Assembly (NCBI GenBank): GCA_017465565.1
Contig: JAFTWA010000022.1
Span: 55,827-119,826 of the forward strand
Direction of reading: 5' to 3'
From: Tyzzerella sp.
GTDB taxonomy: Bacteria > Bacillota > Clostridia > Lachnospirales > Lachnospiraceae
Length of the DNA: 64,000 nt
The notes beneath the pieces were generated by a model. The model did not search any database. It saw only the letters and a program-made list of their open reading frames with translations, and had not been told where the DNA came from. Positions 43,823 to 53,206 of the stretch are shown piece by piece. A program made the translations under genes and the position numbers. How positions within the stretch are numbered: the stretch's first letter is position 1; every line of letters begins with the position of its first letter.

Positions 43823-46063
43823 TTATTTTCGAATTCGATTTAGCTTTCGATTAATCTTCAGGACATCTTCTTTAGAAAACTCAAATCCTGGTCCCATATT
43901 GCCAGCAATGGAAATCAGTCGCTTCACAGACATTCCATTTAACAATTTCATAATATCAGGATTTTTAAGGTCAATGCCTTCTGATTTACCTTTTGATTGT
44001 TTGTTCTTTCTTGCCTTCCATTTTGCATTCAGCAGCATTTTGGCAAGTGAGAAATACATGAGACGGGCTCCTTTTTTATTAGCTGTAATATCACCGAATT
44101 TATCGTTGATAGAGAAGCAACCGTCTGGTGCTGTGATTTCAAACCAGTTAATAACATCACCAGTTTCTTTCATGCGATAGTCCTCGTTGAAGGTTTCTAC
44201 CTTTCGGATAAAGCTTTCATCTCTGCATTCGCCAGCTGTAGCTACTAATGAAGTCTCTGTTTCATTTGGCACATCAAAATAGAAGAAATGAATATCGCTT
44301 GTCTGCTTTCCAAGACTTACACCATTTGCGAAAAGTTCGACCTCTGGTTGGTTTGAGTAAACAGTCACTTTTGTCACATTCTCCACACGGTCAACGTAAC
44401 GTTTTCCACAGATATGTACAAATGGTTCGTCTGAAAGCCAGGCCTTGTAAGCAAAGAAAGCATCCTTTTTGTATTTGCGGTCAAAGGTGACAAGACCTTT
44501 ATGGTTCATACCATCTTCGCCACCTTCAGAACGGGCGTCTGCGGCAAAATCAAACATATTCCACACGTGTGTTGCCCAGATGTATGGGCGGGTAAAAAGC
44601 TGCTTAATCAGTTCTTCGTGATAATATGCCTGATATTCTTCTGTGTAATCTCCCTGTACAGGATTTGAGGTATGCCAGTTGAGTGCTTCACATCCGTATT
44701 CGCTGAGTCCAATTGCTTTGTTTGGGTATTTGGCATGGAATCTGTCCATGAATTCTCCATTCATGTCCGTTTCTCCGCCATACCAGCCGAAGTAATGGTT
44801 GTAAGATACAACATCTGGAATGTGAACGTATTCTTCATCCATGCTGCACATGGTAACGACCGCCTGAGTTGTCAGTCTCGTTGAGTCCAATTCATGGGCC
44901 AAGTTGTTTAATGCATGATGGTTTGCAACCAGGTCTGGATCAGCAGCGCCTCCCATGGTGATTTCGTTCGATAATCCCCATACAACAATACATGGATGGT
45001 GGTAGTTTTGGACAATCAATTCTTTCATCTGTTGCAATGTGTTTTCACGACCGTTTGCCATATGTCTTGAAATGTATGGAATTTCAGCCCAGACAATCAT
45101 ACCGCGTTCATCGCATAAATCATAAAAAAATTGGTCGTGCTGATAATGTGCAAGGCGAATGGTAGTTGCACCAACCTCACAGATTAAGTTCATATCTTCC
45201 GCGTGATGTTCTTTTAATAGAGCATTTCCAATTTTAGGTCTGTCTTGATGGCGCGATACGCCTCGAAGCGGATAGCTTTCCCCATTTAAGATAAATCCCT
45301 TTTCAGGGTCAACTTCGAATGTACGGCAACCGAAACGGACGGTTCGCTCGTCAATTGTTTGGCCGGCTTTCAATAATTTCACCTGTAAGGTATAGAGGTG
45401 AGGATCTTTTCTTCCGTGCCATAAATGAACATTCTTAATCGTAAAGTCCACAGTTCTCACACCGGATGTTGCAGAGTGGGACGCGATAATAGTATCACCA
45501 TCTAAAATCTTATACTCTAATGATTCATTTCCTTTTGTACCTGTTAAAAATACTTCTACAGCGGCCTTGGCATCTGCACCATTCACTTCTGGAGTTACCT
45601 TTACAGCAGGCCCACCGAAGTAATCTAAATCAAAATGCGCTTCGTCTACAAAAATCAAGTTCACATTGCGGTAGATGCCGCCATAGAAAGTAAAGTCTGC
45701 TATTTGTGGATATACATGGTCGTTTGGAGCATTGTTCACGGCAATTAATATTTCATTTTCATCCTTGAGGAACGGAGTGAGATTGACGCGCCAGGTAGAA
45801 TAGCCACCATCGTGGTGTGCGGCTTTCTCGCCGTTCACATATATATCCGCAGAAGAGTTTGTGCCTTCTAGTTCAAGATAAATTAATTTGCCAGATGGAA
45901 TCTCTGCTTTACTTAAGGATTTCTTATAATAGCATGTACCTCTATGATAATCGTTGCCACCATCCTGACCGTCAGTTCCGTTCCAGGTATGTGGCAAATC
46001 AATCATATCCCAGTTTGATTTCGTTTTCGAAAAAAGCCATTGTTTGTTCCAATTTATTTTCAT
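43823..46063 (-). CDS. Beta-galactosidase/glycosidase, GH2 (short form)
   Basis: 746 residues with the GH2 order: sugar-binding domain (DLPHTWNGTDGQDGG near residue 22, NSSADIYVNGE), Ig-like domain, catalytic barrel and a short C-terminal part. The acid/base Glu is in VVWGLSNEITMG and the nucleophile Glu in GLSEYGCEALNW. RGVSRHQDRPKIGN replaces the GxNRHE segment of LacZ. No signal peptide. The last 75 residues (after MKETGDVINWFE) form a separate small helical end found in many clostridial members. Convergent with the Rpn-like gene and not in an operon. Substrate may be beta-galactosides. Confidence 0.92.
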   Translation of the reverse strand: MKINWNKQWLFSKTKSNWDMIDLPHTWNGTDGQDGGNDYHRGTCYYKKSLSKAEIPSGKLIYLELEGTNSSADIYVNGEKAAHHDGGYSTWRVNLTPFLKDENEILIAVNNAPNDHVYPQIADFTFYGGIYRNVNLIFVDEAHFDLDYFGGPAVKVTPEVNGADAKAAVEVFLTGTKGNESLEYKILDGDTIIASHSATSGVRTVDFTIKNVHLWHGRKDPHLYTLQVKLLKAGQTIDERTVRFGCRTFEVDPEKGFILNGESYPLRGVSRHQDRPKIGNALLKEHHAEDMNLICEVGATTIRLAHYQHDQFFYDLCDERGMIVWAEIPYISRHMANGRENTLQQMKELIVQNYHHPCIVVWGLSNEITMGGAADPDLVANHHALNNLAHELDSTRLTTQAVVTMCSMDEEYVHIPDVVSYNHYFGWYGGETDMNGEFMDRFHAKYPNKAIGLSEYGCEALNWHTSNPVQGDYTEEYQAYYHEELIKQLFTRPYIWATHVWNMFDFAADARSEGGEDGMNHKGLVTFDRKYKKDAFFAYKAWLSDEPFVHICGKRYVDRVENVTKVTVYSNQPEVELFANGVSLGKQTSDIHFFYFDVPNETETSLVATAGECRDESFIRKVETFNEDYRMKETGDVINWFEITAPDGCFSINDKFGDITANKKGARLMYFSLAKMLLNAKWKARKNKQSKGKSEGIDLKNPDIMKLLNGMSVKRLISIAGNMGPGFEFSKEDVLKINRKLNRIRK

Positions 46064-46149
46064 GCAGTAACCCTGCCTTTCGTATATATTGCCTTAAAAA
46101 TACAATAAAAACGAACAAATATCAATCAGCTTTTGGAAATTTATAAATC

Positions 46150-46178
46150 TTGTGAGTTCATAGATTTGTTTGTATAAT
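46150..46178 (+). promoter_or_regulatory. Sigma-A-type promoter of the endonuclease IV gene
   Basis: TTGTGA at 46150-46155, spacer of 17 nt, TATAAT at 46173-46178. The start codon lies 50 nt further on. Confidence 0.82.
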
Positions 46179-46227
46179 GTAGATGTAGTAAAATAATGAT
46201 TAGTATATAGAAAAGGAATAGTATAGT

Positions 46228-47073
46228 ATGTTAATAATTGGCGCACATATGTCAGTTGCGAAAGGAATAGCAAAGGCGGCAGAGGATGTCGTGAAAATAA
46301 ATGCAAATACAATGCAGTTTTTCAGCCGTAATCCGCGAGGCTCAACATTTAAAACTTATACCGGAGAAGAGATTGCTAAATTCCAGCGAATCCGAAAGGA
46401 GCATGAATTTGGACCACTTCTGGCCCATGCACCATATACACTCAATCTGGCCAGCAATAATGAGAAGACCTACGAGTTTGCATGCATGGTAATCAAAGAG
46501 GATATTGCAAGAATGGATGCACTCGGTATCGAATATCTTGTGTTTCATCCGGGAAGCCATACGGGTATAGGGACGGAAGCTGGAATCGCGAATATTGTGG
46601 GCGGTCTCAATCAGGCAATTACAGGAAATGAAAATATCATGGTTTTATTGGAGACCATGTCAGGAAAGGGCTCCGAAATCGGCGTGACCTTCGAAGAACT
46701 GAGAGCAATTCGGGATGGGCTGGAGCATCCAGAAAGAGTGGGCGTTTGCCTTGATAGCTGTCATGTGTTTTCAGCAGGATACGATATCGTAAATGATTTG
46801 GATGGTGTGCTGGACGAGTTTGACCGCGTGCTAGGATTAGATTTATTAAAGGCAATTCACATGAATGACAGCATGATGCCATTTGGGGCGCACAAGGACA
46901 GGCATGCAACGATTGGTGACGGTGAGATTGGAATGGAAGCGCTGCTTAATGTAATGCGTCATCCCAAATTGCAAGGAATTCCAATTTATCTGGAGACTCC
47001 GCTGGAAGATGAAGGACATAAAGCAGAGATTCAGATGCTGAAAGAAAAATTAAATTTCCCCCAAAGTAAATAA
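46228..47073 (+). CDS. nfo: Deoxyribonuclease IV (AP endonuclease)
   Basis: 281 residues, usual length. It cuts DNA at abasic sites in base excision repair, using three Zn ions. The barrel begins [16 protein letters not shown] with the first His. Metal ligands are also visible in [55 protein letters not shown] (given as a span) and the final LETP. AAAAGGAATAG precedes the ATG at some distance. It is followed 59 nt later by the Fic gene; the link is only positional. Confidence 0.96.
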   Translation: MLIIGAHMSVAKGIAKAAEDVVKINANTMQFFSRNPRGSTFKTYTGEEIAKFQRIRKEHEFGPLLAHAPYTLNLASNNEKTYEFACMVIKEDIARMDALGIEYLVFHPGSHTGIGTEAGIANIVGGLNQAITGNENIMVLLETMSGKGSEIGVTFEELRAIRDGLEHPERVGVCLDSCHVFSAGYDIVNDLDGVLDEFDRVLGLDLLKAIHMNDSMMPFGAHKDRHATIGDGEIGMEALLNVMRHPKLQGIPIYLETPLEDEGHKAEIQMLKEKLNFPQSK

Positions 47074-47132
47074 TATATGTTATACTTACAGAAGCGTGAA
47101 AATCAGATTTGTAAAAGAGAGGAGACTTCATT

Positions 47133-47891
47133 ATGAAATATGAGGATGTCCTAACATGGTGGAAGAAAGCGGAAAAAGAAACAAAAGAGGATATATATAC
47201 CTTATTAGACAATTTTAAGGTTTTATTCGCATATCATTCAGGCAAGATTGAAAATGAAACGATTACGCTTCATGATACAAGAGAGATTTTTGAAAATGGT
47301 TCCGTAATTAATTACACAGGAGATTTGCGTACGCTCTTTGAAATAAAGAATCAAAAAGATTGTTTTGAATATCTGGTTGAGAAAATTGTGGGTAAAGAAG
47401 AAATATCTATTGACTTGATCTTAGAATTACACAGACAGTTAATGAAAGGCTGTTATGATGAAACGCGCTATCTAAAAGGTGAACGACCAGGTACTTTTAA
47501 GAAACATGATTATGTAACTGGAGACGGGGTAGGCGCGACGCCGGAAGAGGTAGAGGAAGAATTATTAGAACTGCTTGCGGAAATAAAATCAGCAGAAGGC
47601 AAAGATGTAATGACAATTGCAGCATATTTACATTTACGATTTGAAGAAATCCACCCTTTTGCAGATGGAAATGGACGTGTTGGAAGAACTCTTTTAAATT
47701 ACTATCTGATGACACATGGGTATCCACCATTGATTCTTTATAATGAAGACAAGAAGACATACTATCTTGCATTAGCAGTATATGATAAGACGGGTGAGAT
47801 TGCCGGATTTATTGAATTTTTAAAAGAGCAGATGGTCAAGACTTGGGAGCGCAAGAAGAAAGCGCCAGTAAATTTAAATATGTTTTTGTGA
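47133..47891 (+). CDS. Fic family protein
   Basis: 252 residues. The Fic core HPFADGNGRVGR begins at residue 174, with the catalytic His and the phosphate-binding loop. Fic proteins transfer AMP or other groups to Ser, Thr or Tyr of target proteins. The N-terminal part has NFKVLFAYHSGKIENETITL, which may hold an inhibitory-helix region, the SxxxE(G/N) type being SGKIEN at residues 37-42. This suggests a self-inhibited class. No antitoxin partner is beside it. AGAGAGGAGACTTCATT precedes the ATG. The FliB-like gene starts 12 nt after the stop. Confidence 0.92.
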   Translation: MKYEDVLTWWKKAEKETKEDIYTLLDNFKVLFAYHSGKIENETITLHDTREIFENGSVINYTGDLRTLFEIKNQKDCFEYLVEKIVGKEEISIDLILELHRQLMKGCYDETRYLKGERPGTFKKHDYVTGDGVGATPEEVEEELLELLAEIKSAEGKDVMTIAAYLHLRFEEIHPFADGNGRVGRTLLNYYLMTHGYPPLILYNEDKKTYYLALAVYDKTGEIAGFIEFLKEQMVKTWERKKKAPVNLNMFL

Positions 47892-47903
47892 TAAGGAGTA
47901 CCT

Positions 47904-49073
47904 ATGCGATATACAATACCACATTATTTTGATGAGTTTAGATGTGTGGCAGCTGAGTGCGAGGACACTTGCTGCGCAGGTTGGGCCATCATGATCGATG
48001 AAGATACACTAGAAAAATATAAGAATATGGAAGGCGACTTTGGAAACCGCCTGCGTAATTCCATTGACTGGAAGGAGGGCTCTTTCTGCCAGTACAATCA
48101 CAGATGTGCATTTTTAAATGAGGATAATCTCTGTGACCTTCATATCGAAGCGGGAGAGGGCATGCTTTGTAATACCTGCAGGGACTATCCAAGGCATATG
48201 GAGGAATTTGAAGGATTACGAGAAGGTTCCCTTTCCCTGTCTTGTATCGAGGCTGCGAAGATTATTCTTGGATGCAAGGAACCGGTACGATTCTTCACAT
48301 TGGAAGATGATGTAGAAGACGAGGAGTACGAAGATTTCGATTTCCTGCTTTTTACGAAGCTTATGGATGCCAGAGAAAAGATAATAAAGCTTCTCCAAAA
48401 ACGCGATATTGACATCGTGGCGCGTATGGCCATGGTGCTGGATTTGGCGCAGAAAATGCAGGATGCGGCAGATGATGATAAAGTGTTTGAAATTGATGCT
48501 TTACTAGAGTCTTTTGGTGAAATGGACATGCTTATGGAATTTCATCAAAACATGGAAAAATATCAAATTGGTGAAAATGAGTACTGTGCTAACATGCGAA
48601 AAATATTCCGTGTGTTCAGCAAGCTGGAAGTGCTTAAAGGTGACTGGCCGGAATATGTAAAACGGGCAGAGGTGACGCTCTATGGAAAGGGACAAAGTAC
48701 ATATGAGAAGAACCGTTTTGCGTTTCACAAAATGGAAGGTCTAAAAAGCAATAGCAGTGAGGAGTGGTCTATCTGGCTGGAACAGCTCATGGTTTATTTT
48801 GTATTCACGTATTTTTGCGGTGCAGTGTATGATGATAACATATTGGGAAAAATGCAGACAGCAGTCGTGGCAACCATGCTGATTCAGGAACTTGCGATTG
48901 CCAAATGGGTGGAGCAAGGTGAGAAAATAGATTTTGAAACATTTGTGGATATTGCCCACAGAGTGTCACGCGAAATTGAGCATTCGGATGTGAATCTTAT
49001 CCGTTTGGAGAAGATTTTTGAAAGAACACCTATATTTCAAACAAGTCAGTTATTGCGCATGATATTGTATTAA
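47904..49073 (+). CDS. FliB-family protein (lysine-N-methylase-like)
   Basis: 389 residues. The N-terminal Cys-rich region has FRCVAAECEDTCCAGW, CAFLNEDNLCDLH and MLCNTCRDYPRHME, the iron-sulfur-type cluster of FliB, the flagellin lysine N-methylase. The remainder is helical and poorly conserved. No flagellin or other flagellar gene is in the window, so the target may be elsewhere or different. It starts 12 nt after the Fic gene with AAGGAGTACCT as ribosome binding site, so the two are probably co-transcribed. Confidence 0.85.
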   Translation: MRYTIPHYFDEFRCVAAECEDTCCAGWAIMIDEDTLEKYKNMEGDFGNRLRNSIDWKEGSFCQYNHRCAFLNEDNLCDLHIEAGEGMLCNTCRDYPRHMEEFEGLREGSLSLSCIEAAKIILGCKEPVRFFTLEDDVEDEEYEDFDFLLFTKLMDAREKIIKLLQKRDIDIVARMAMVLDLAQKMQDAADDDKVFEIDALLESFGEMDMLMEFHQNMEKYQIGENEYCANMRKIFRVFSKLEVLKGDWPEYVKRAEVTLYGKGQSTYEKNRFAFHKMEGLKSNSSEEWSIWLEQLMVYFVFTYFCGAVYDDNILGKMQTAVVATMLIQELAIAKWVEQGEKIDFETFVDIAHRVSREIEHSDVNLIRLEKIFERTPIFQTSQLLRMILY

Positions 49074-49135
49074 ATTTTGTACAAAGAAAATGTAAAATAT
49101 TTCCATATAGTTGGTGTATATAACCAAGAAGAGCA

Positions 49136-49164
49136 TTTACAATTTTGAGAAAATATTGTATAAT
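49136..49164 (+). promoter_or_regulatory. Sigma-A-type promoter of the cysteine desulfidase gene
   Basis: TTTACA at 49136-49141, 17-nt spacer, TATAAT at 49159-49164. The start codon lies 54 nt further on. Confidence 0.82.
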
Positions 49165-49217
49165 ATATAAGGTTGAACAAGAGTAAGTTCATATATGTGA
49201 AAGAGAGGAAGTACGCT

Positions 49218-50495
49218 ATGAAAAAAGAGGATTTAAAGTATGGTGCTTATATCCAAATTTTAAAAGAAGAATTAGTTCCAGCAATGGGATGTACGGAACC
49301 AATTGCAGTGGCATATGGTGCAGCAAAAGCTAGAGAGGTGCTTGGGTGTCTTCCAGACCGCGTGGAGATTGGCGCAAGTGGAAGTATTATTAAAAACGTT
49401 AAAAGTGTTATTGTACCAAACACAGACCGTTTAAAAGGTATTCCAGCTGCAGCTACAGCAGGTATCATTGGTGGAAAGCCTGAAAAAGAATTAGAATGTA
49501 TTGCAGAAGTTACTGCAGAAGAAATTGCAGGAATGAGAGAATTCCTCGAAAAAACAGAAATTAAAGTGGAACACGTAGACAATGGACTTACATTTGAAAT
49601 TATTATTACTGTGTTCAAGGGCGAATCTTACGCAAAGGTGAGAATCGTAAACTACCATACAAATATTGTATTAATTGAAAAAGATGGAGAAGTTCTCTAT
49701 AGCGTTGATGTAGATGGAGAAGGCGAATCAGGCTTAACAGATCGTTCACTCCTTAATTTGGAAGACATCTTAGACTTTGCTGAGACAGTTGACGTTGAAG
49801 ATGTAAAACCAATTCTTGGAAGACAATATGAATACAACTCAGCAATTGCTGAAGAAGGTCTGAACGGACATTGGGGCTCTAACATCGGCAGCATTTTATT
49901 GGATACATACGGTGATGAGATTCATATTAGAGCAAAAGCAAAGGCAGCAGCAGGTTCTGATGCCAGAATGAATGGATGCGAGCTTCCAGTAGTTATCAAC
50001 TCAGGCAGTGGTAATCAGGGTATGACAGCATCTCTTCCAGTTATTGAATACGCAAAAGAATTAAACGTAGGTGAAGAAAAAATGTACAGAGCGTTGGCTC
50101 TTTCAAACCTCGTGACAATCCACCAAAAAACAGGTATTGGTCGTTTATCAGCATTCTGTGGCGCTGTAAGTGCCGGAGCAGGTGCTGGAGCAGGTATTGC
50201 ATATCTTAAAGGTGCAAGCTTAGACGGAATTTCACACACAGTAGTAAATGCACTTGCCAATACAGGCGGTATCGTTTGTGACGGTGCAAAGGCTTCCTGC
50301 GCAGCAAAGATTGCATCAGCGGTAGAAGCAGGTATCCTTGGATACAACATGCACTTAAGTGGAAATGACTTCTTGCCAGAAGATGGTCTTGTAGCAGAGA
50401 CACCAGAAAAGACAATTGAAAATATTGGTCGTCTTGGAAAAGAAGGTATGAAGAATACAAACGAAGAAATCATCAAAATGATGGTTGGCGAATAA
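49218..50495 (+). CDS. cyuA: L-cysteine desulfidase family protein (UPF0597)
   Basis: 425 residues. The family (E. coli CyuA/YhaM) splits L-cysteine to pyruvate, ammonia and sulfide using a [4Fe-4S] cluster, and is related to the alpha part of L-serine dehydratase. Typical segments are VPAMGCTEPIAVAYGAAKA near residue 18, ASGSIIKNVKSVIVPN, and the Cys-containing AFCGAVSAGAGAGAGIAYL and GGIVCDGAKASCAAK for the cluster. The ATG at 49218 follows AGAGAGGAAGTACGCT; an upstream in-frame start at 49173 has no such site and overlaps the promoter leader. It converges with a DAACS symporter gene across palindrome B, so its substrate may be supplied by that symporter (inference). Confidence 0.92.
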   Translation: MKKEDLKYGAYIQILKEELVPAMGCTEPIAVAYGAAKAREVLGCLPDRVEIGASGSIIKNVKSVIVPNTDRLKGIPAAATAGIIGGKPEKELECIAEVTAEEIAGMREFLEKTEIKVEHVDNGLTFEIIITVFKGESYAKVRIVNYHTNIVLIEKDGEVLYSVDVDGEGESGLTDRSLLNLEDILDFAETVDVEDVKPILGRQYEYNSAIAEEGLNGHWGSNIGSILLDTYGDEIHIRAKAKAAAGSDARMNGCELPVVINSGSGNQGMTASLPVIEYAKELNVGEEKMYRALALSNLVTIHQKTGIGRLSAFCGAVSAGAGAGAGIAYLKGASLDGISHTVVNALANTGGIVCDGAKASCAAKIASAVEAGILGYNMHLSGNDFLPEDGLVAETPEKTIENIGRLGKEGMKNTNEEIIKMMVGE

Positions 50496-50554
50496 TTAAA
50501 TATAAAAGAGATTGTTGTAAAATTAAAAATCAAAAACATAATCAAGGATTTTTG

Positions 50555-50587
50555 GCTGCCACTTGTGTGGCGGCTTTTTTTGTGTAG
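50555..50587 (+). terminator. Terminator in left arm of element B
   Basis: GCTGCCAC / GTGGCGGC with a 4-nt loop and seven T; one G-U pair. Ends the cyuA transcript. Confidence 0.92.
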
Positions 50588-50837
50588 TATGCAGATTTAT
50601 ATTTGAAGAGATGCGGTTTTGATAGAGTTTGGGCACCAGCAGACGTTTTTGCTCATCTGTACCCATGAAAATAGGAAATCCCTGGGCATTACAGTCACTT
50701 CCGCACCTCTGATACCCAAATGGCGTGAGAATTCACAAAAAGTCCCTTGATTTTGGGTACAGATGAGCAAAAACGACTGCTAGTGCCCAAACTCTATCAA
50801 AACTGCATCGCTTTAAATATAAATCTGCATACTACAC

Positions 50838-50864
50838 AAAAAAAGCCGCCACACAAGTGGCAGC
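50838..50864 (-). terminator. Terminator in right arm of element B
   Basis: Inverted copy of the same stem with a T-run on the minus strand. Ends the symporter transcript. Confidence 0.92.
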
Positions 50865-50922
50865 CAAAAATCCTTGATTATGTTTTTGATTTTTAATTTT
50901 GCAAAAGTCTTTTTTGATTGAT

Positions 50923-52104
50923 TTAACTTTGTTTTGCAATGTTGTGTTTTTCGACATACCCTGTTAAGAAGAGCGTCAATGCGCCGTCACCAGTTATATT
51001 ACATGCGGTGCCAAAGCTGTCTTGAATCGCAAAAATAGCAAGCATTAAAGCTGTTCCGTCTTCTCCAAATCCAAGTACACCTGTGATAAGACCGAGGGAT
51101 GCCATAACGGTTCCGCCAGGAACTCCAGGTGCCCCGATGGCAAATACAGCTAGTAGTGCGCAGAAGATAATCATTGTTCCTACTTCTGGAAATGTACCGT
51201 AAAGAACCTTGGATACAATCATCACGAAGAATACCTCGGTTAATACAGAACCACAAAGGTGGATGTTTGCGAAAAGTGGAATACCAAAGTCCACCATGTC
51301 ATCGCGAAGCACCTTTGATTTTTTTGCACAGCTAAGAGCTACCGATAAAGTGGCCGCTGACGACATCGTACCGACAGCAGTGATGTAAGCCAGACCATAG
51401 TGTTTTATTACCTCTAAAGGGTTCTTTCTTGCATAAGCACCTGCTGCTAAGTAAAGAACAGCCATCCAGATAAAGTGTCCAATCATTACGATTACGACAG
51501 CAATTAAGAAGATTGGCAATTGCTCAGTAATGGTGCCCTCATAAGATAATCCTGTGAAAGTAAATGCAATAAAAAAGGGAAGAATTGGAATTACAATTTT
51601 AGCAACAAGCTCTAATACAATCTTTTGAAATTCATCTAAAATTGCGATAGTTGTTTTTGCTTTTGTCCAAATAGCTGCAAGACCGATAAAAATAGAGAAT
51701 GCCAACGCACTCATTACGCTCATGATTTGTGGAATTTCGAGACCGAAAATATCGGCCGGTAACTCCCGGAGTCCTGCTGGATTTCCAAATGACAAACCAG
51801 GAATTATTGCATAACCGGCAGTCATGGAAAGAAGGGCTACTAAGATGGAAGATACATAAGCGAGTGCCAATGCAACTCCGAGCATTCTCGATGCATTTCT
51901 TCCAAGCTTCGTAATAGATGGAGCGATAAATCCAATTACAATCAGCGGAACAATAAAGTTAATAATTTGCCCCAGAATATTTTTGAGTGAAACGATAACA
52001 GCCATAAAACTTTCAGGAATGATTTGCCCCAAGATAATACCAATGACAATACCTATTAAAAGTCTTACTGGTAAACTTGTTAAAAATTTTTTCATAAAAG
52101 CCAC
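50923..52104 (-). CDS. Dicarboxylate/amino acid:cation symporter (DAACS family)
   Basis: 393 residues, strongly hydrophobic with about eight helices plus two re-entrant loops. The serine-rich loop appears as MSSAATLSVALSCAKK near residue 250, and the substrate region as GDGALTLFLTGYVEKH at the C-terminus. This fits Na+- or H+-coupled uptake of Glu, Asp, Ser or Thr; the exact amino acid is not clear. The start is either GTG at 52104, 3 nt after GGAG, or ATG at 52095, 12 nt after it; neither spacing is ideal. It converges with cyuA. Confidence 0.9.
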   Translation of the reverse strand: MAFMKKFLTSLPVRLLIGIVIGIILGQIIPESFMAVIVSLKNILGQIINFIVPLIVIGFIAPSITKLGRNASRMLGVALALAYVSSILVALLSMTAGYAIIPGLSFGNPAGLRELPADIFGLEIPQIMSVMSALAFSIFIGLAAIWTKAKTTIAILDEFQKIVLELVAKIVIPILPFFIAFTFTGLSYEGTITEQLPIFLIAVVIVMIGHFIWMAVLYLAAGAYARKNPLEVIKHYGLAYITAVGTMSSAATLSVALSCAKKSKVLRDDMVDFGIPLFANIHLCGSVLTEVFFVMIVSKVLYGTFPEVGTMIIFCALLAVFAIGAPGVPGGTVMASLGLITGVLGFGEDGTALMLAIFAIQDSFGTACNITGDGALTLFLTGYVEKHNIAKQS

Positions 52105-52201
52105 TGTCTCCTTTCTTTTAGCAATGCTATAAAGTTTTCACTTTCTAATTTATGCAGAATCCTAATTTTGATGATTTCTTCTTTTGTTTTTTACCATTTT
52201 T

Positions 52202-52210
52202 TGATATACT
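52202..52210 (+). promoter_or_regulatory. Putative extended -10 promoter for prmA operon
   Basis: TGATATACT in an AT-rich stretch, 34 nt before the prmA start. The -35 region (TTGTTT) is about 15 nt upstream and weak. Confidence 0.45.
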
Positions 52211-52243
52211 CATAACAGTATGAATATTTAGAGGTGCGATTTT

Positions 52244-53197
52244 ATGAAATGGAATAAATTTAGATTGAAAACAACAACAGAAAGTGAAGATTTAGTGAGC
52301 AGTATGCTGATGGACCTTGGAATTCAGGGGATTGAGATTGAAGATAAGATTCCGCTGACACAGTCGGACAAGCAGCAGATGTTTGTAGATATTCTTCCAG
52401 TATTCGGGGAAGATGATGGCGTTGCCTATATCAGCTTCTATTTAGAAGAAGAGGATGATAAAGAGGCGGTTCTTGCAAATGTAAGAGCAGAATTGGAAGA
52501 AATGCGTGCATATGCAAACGTGGGAGAAGGTACGATAGAAGAGTCCCAGACGGAGGATGTAGACTGGGTAAATAACTGGAAGCAGTATTTCCACCAGTTC
52601 TATGTGGATGATATTCTTATCATTCCATCATGGGAAGATGTGAAACCAGAAGATGAAGATAAGATGATTATCCATATCGACCCAGGCACTGCATTTGGAA
52701 CTGGAATGCATGAGACAACACAGCTTTGCATCCGTCAGCTCCGCAAGCATGTAACAGAAGATACTACTATTTTAGATGTAGGATGTGGAAGCGGTATCCT
52801 CGGAATGCTGGCATTAAAATTTGGTGCAAAATATTCGGTGGGGACAGACCTTGATCCATGTGCAATTGAGGCAACTTATGAAAACATGGAAGTGAATGGA
52901 ATTACAAAAGACCAGTACGAGGTTATGATTGGAAATATCATTGATGATAAAGAAGTACAGGATAAGGTGGGATATGGGAAGTACGATATCGTTGTAGCAA
53001 ATATTTTGGCGGATGTACTAGTGCCACTTACACCAGTGATTTTAAATCAGTTAAAACCAGGCGGAATTTATATCACAAGTGGAATCATTGATGACAAAGA
53101 AGAAACAGTCGTAAACTGTGTAAAAGAAAATGGATTAGAGGTACTCGAAGTGACTTATCAGGGTGAATGGGTATCTGTGACAGCAAGAAAGAATTAG
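52244..53197 (+). CDS. prmA: Ribosomal protein L11 methyltransferase
   Basis: 317 residues, standard length. It trimethylates ribosomal protein L11 with S-adenosylmethionine. The N-terminal L11-binding domain (KWNKFRLKTTTESEDLV) precedes the Rossmann-like methyltransferase with DPGTAFGTGMHETTQLC, motif I ILDVGCGSGILGM near residue 178, and VVANILADVLVPL. AGAGGTGCGATTTT precedes the ATG. rsmE follows after 9 nt, a common pair in Firmicutes. Confidence 0.96.
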   Translation: MKWNKFRLKTTTESEDLVSSMLMDLGIQGIEIEDKIPLTQSDKQQMFVDILPVFGEDDGVAYISFYLEEEDDKEAVLANVRAELEEMRAYANVGEGTIEESQTEDVDWVNNWKQYFHQFYVDDILIIPSWEDVKPEDEDKMIIHIDPGTAFGTGMHETTQLCIRQLRKHVTEDTTILDVGCGSGILGMLALKFGAKYSVGTDLDPCAIEATYENMEVNGITKDQYEVMIGNIIDDKEVQDKVGYGKYDIVVANILADVLVPLTPVILNQLKPGGIYITSGIIDDKEETVVNCVKENGLEVLEVTYQGEWVSVTARKN

Positions 53198-53206
53198 GAG
53201 AACATT

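Larger units (their letters stand above)
50517..50902. repeat. Long palindromic element B at a convergent gene junction
   Basis: Arms 50517-50665 and 50754-50902 are inverted copies of 149 bp with 6 mismatches and no indel (about 96%). The loop is 88 nt and has a short TGGG/CCCA pairing. The order is the same as in element A: ATAATNNNGGATTTT, terminator stem, T-run and TGTG, then about 85 bp more of arm (from TAGTATGCAG to CATCTGTACCCA). The inner sequence is not clearly related to elements A and C. It lies 21 nt from each of the two stop codons and accounts for all of this junction. Confidence 0.93.

Noticed and set aside
49173-49217. Longer start for the cysteine desulfidase
   Set aside because: Lies immediately after the -10 element and lacks a ribosome binding site; the ATG at 49218 has one and matches the family start.
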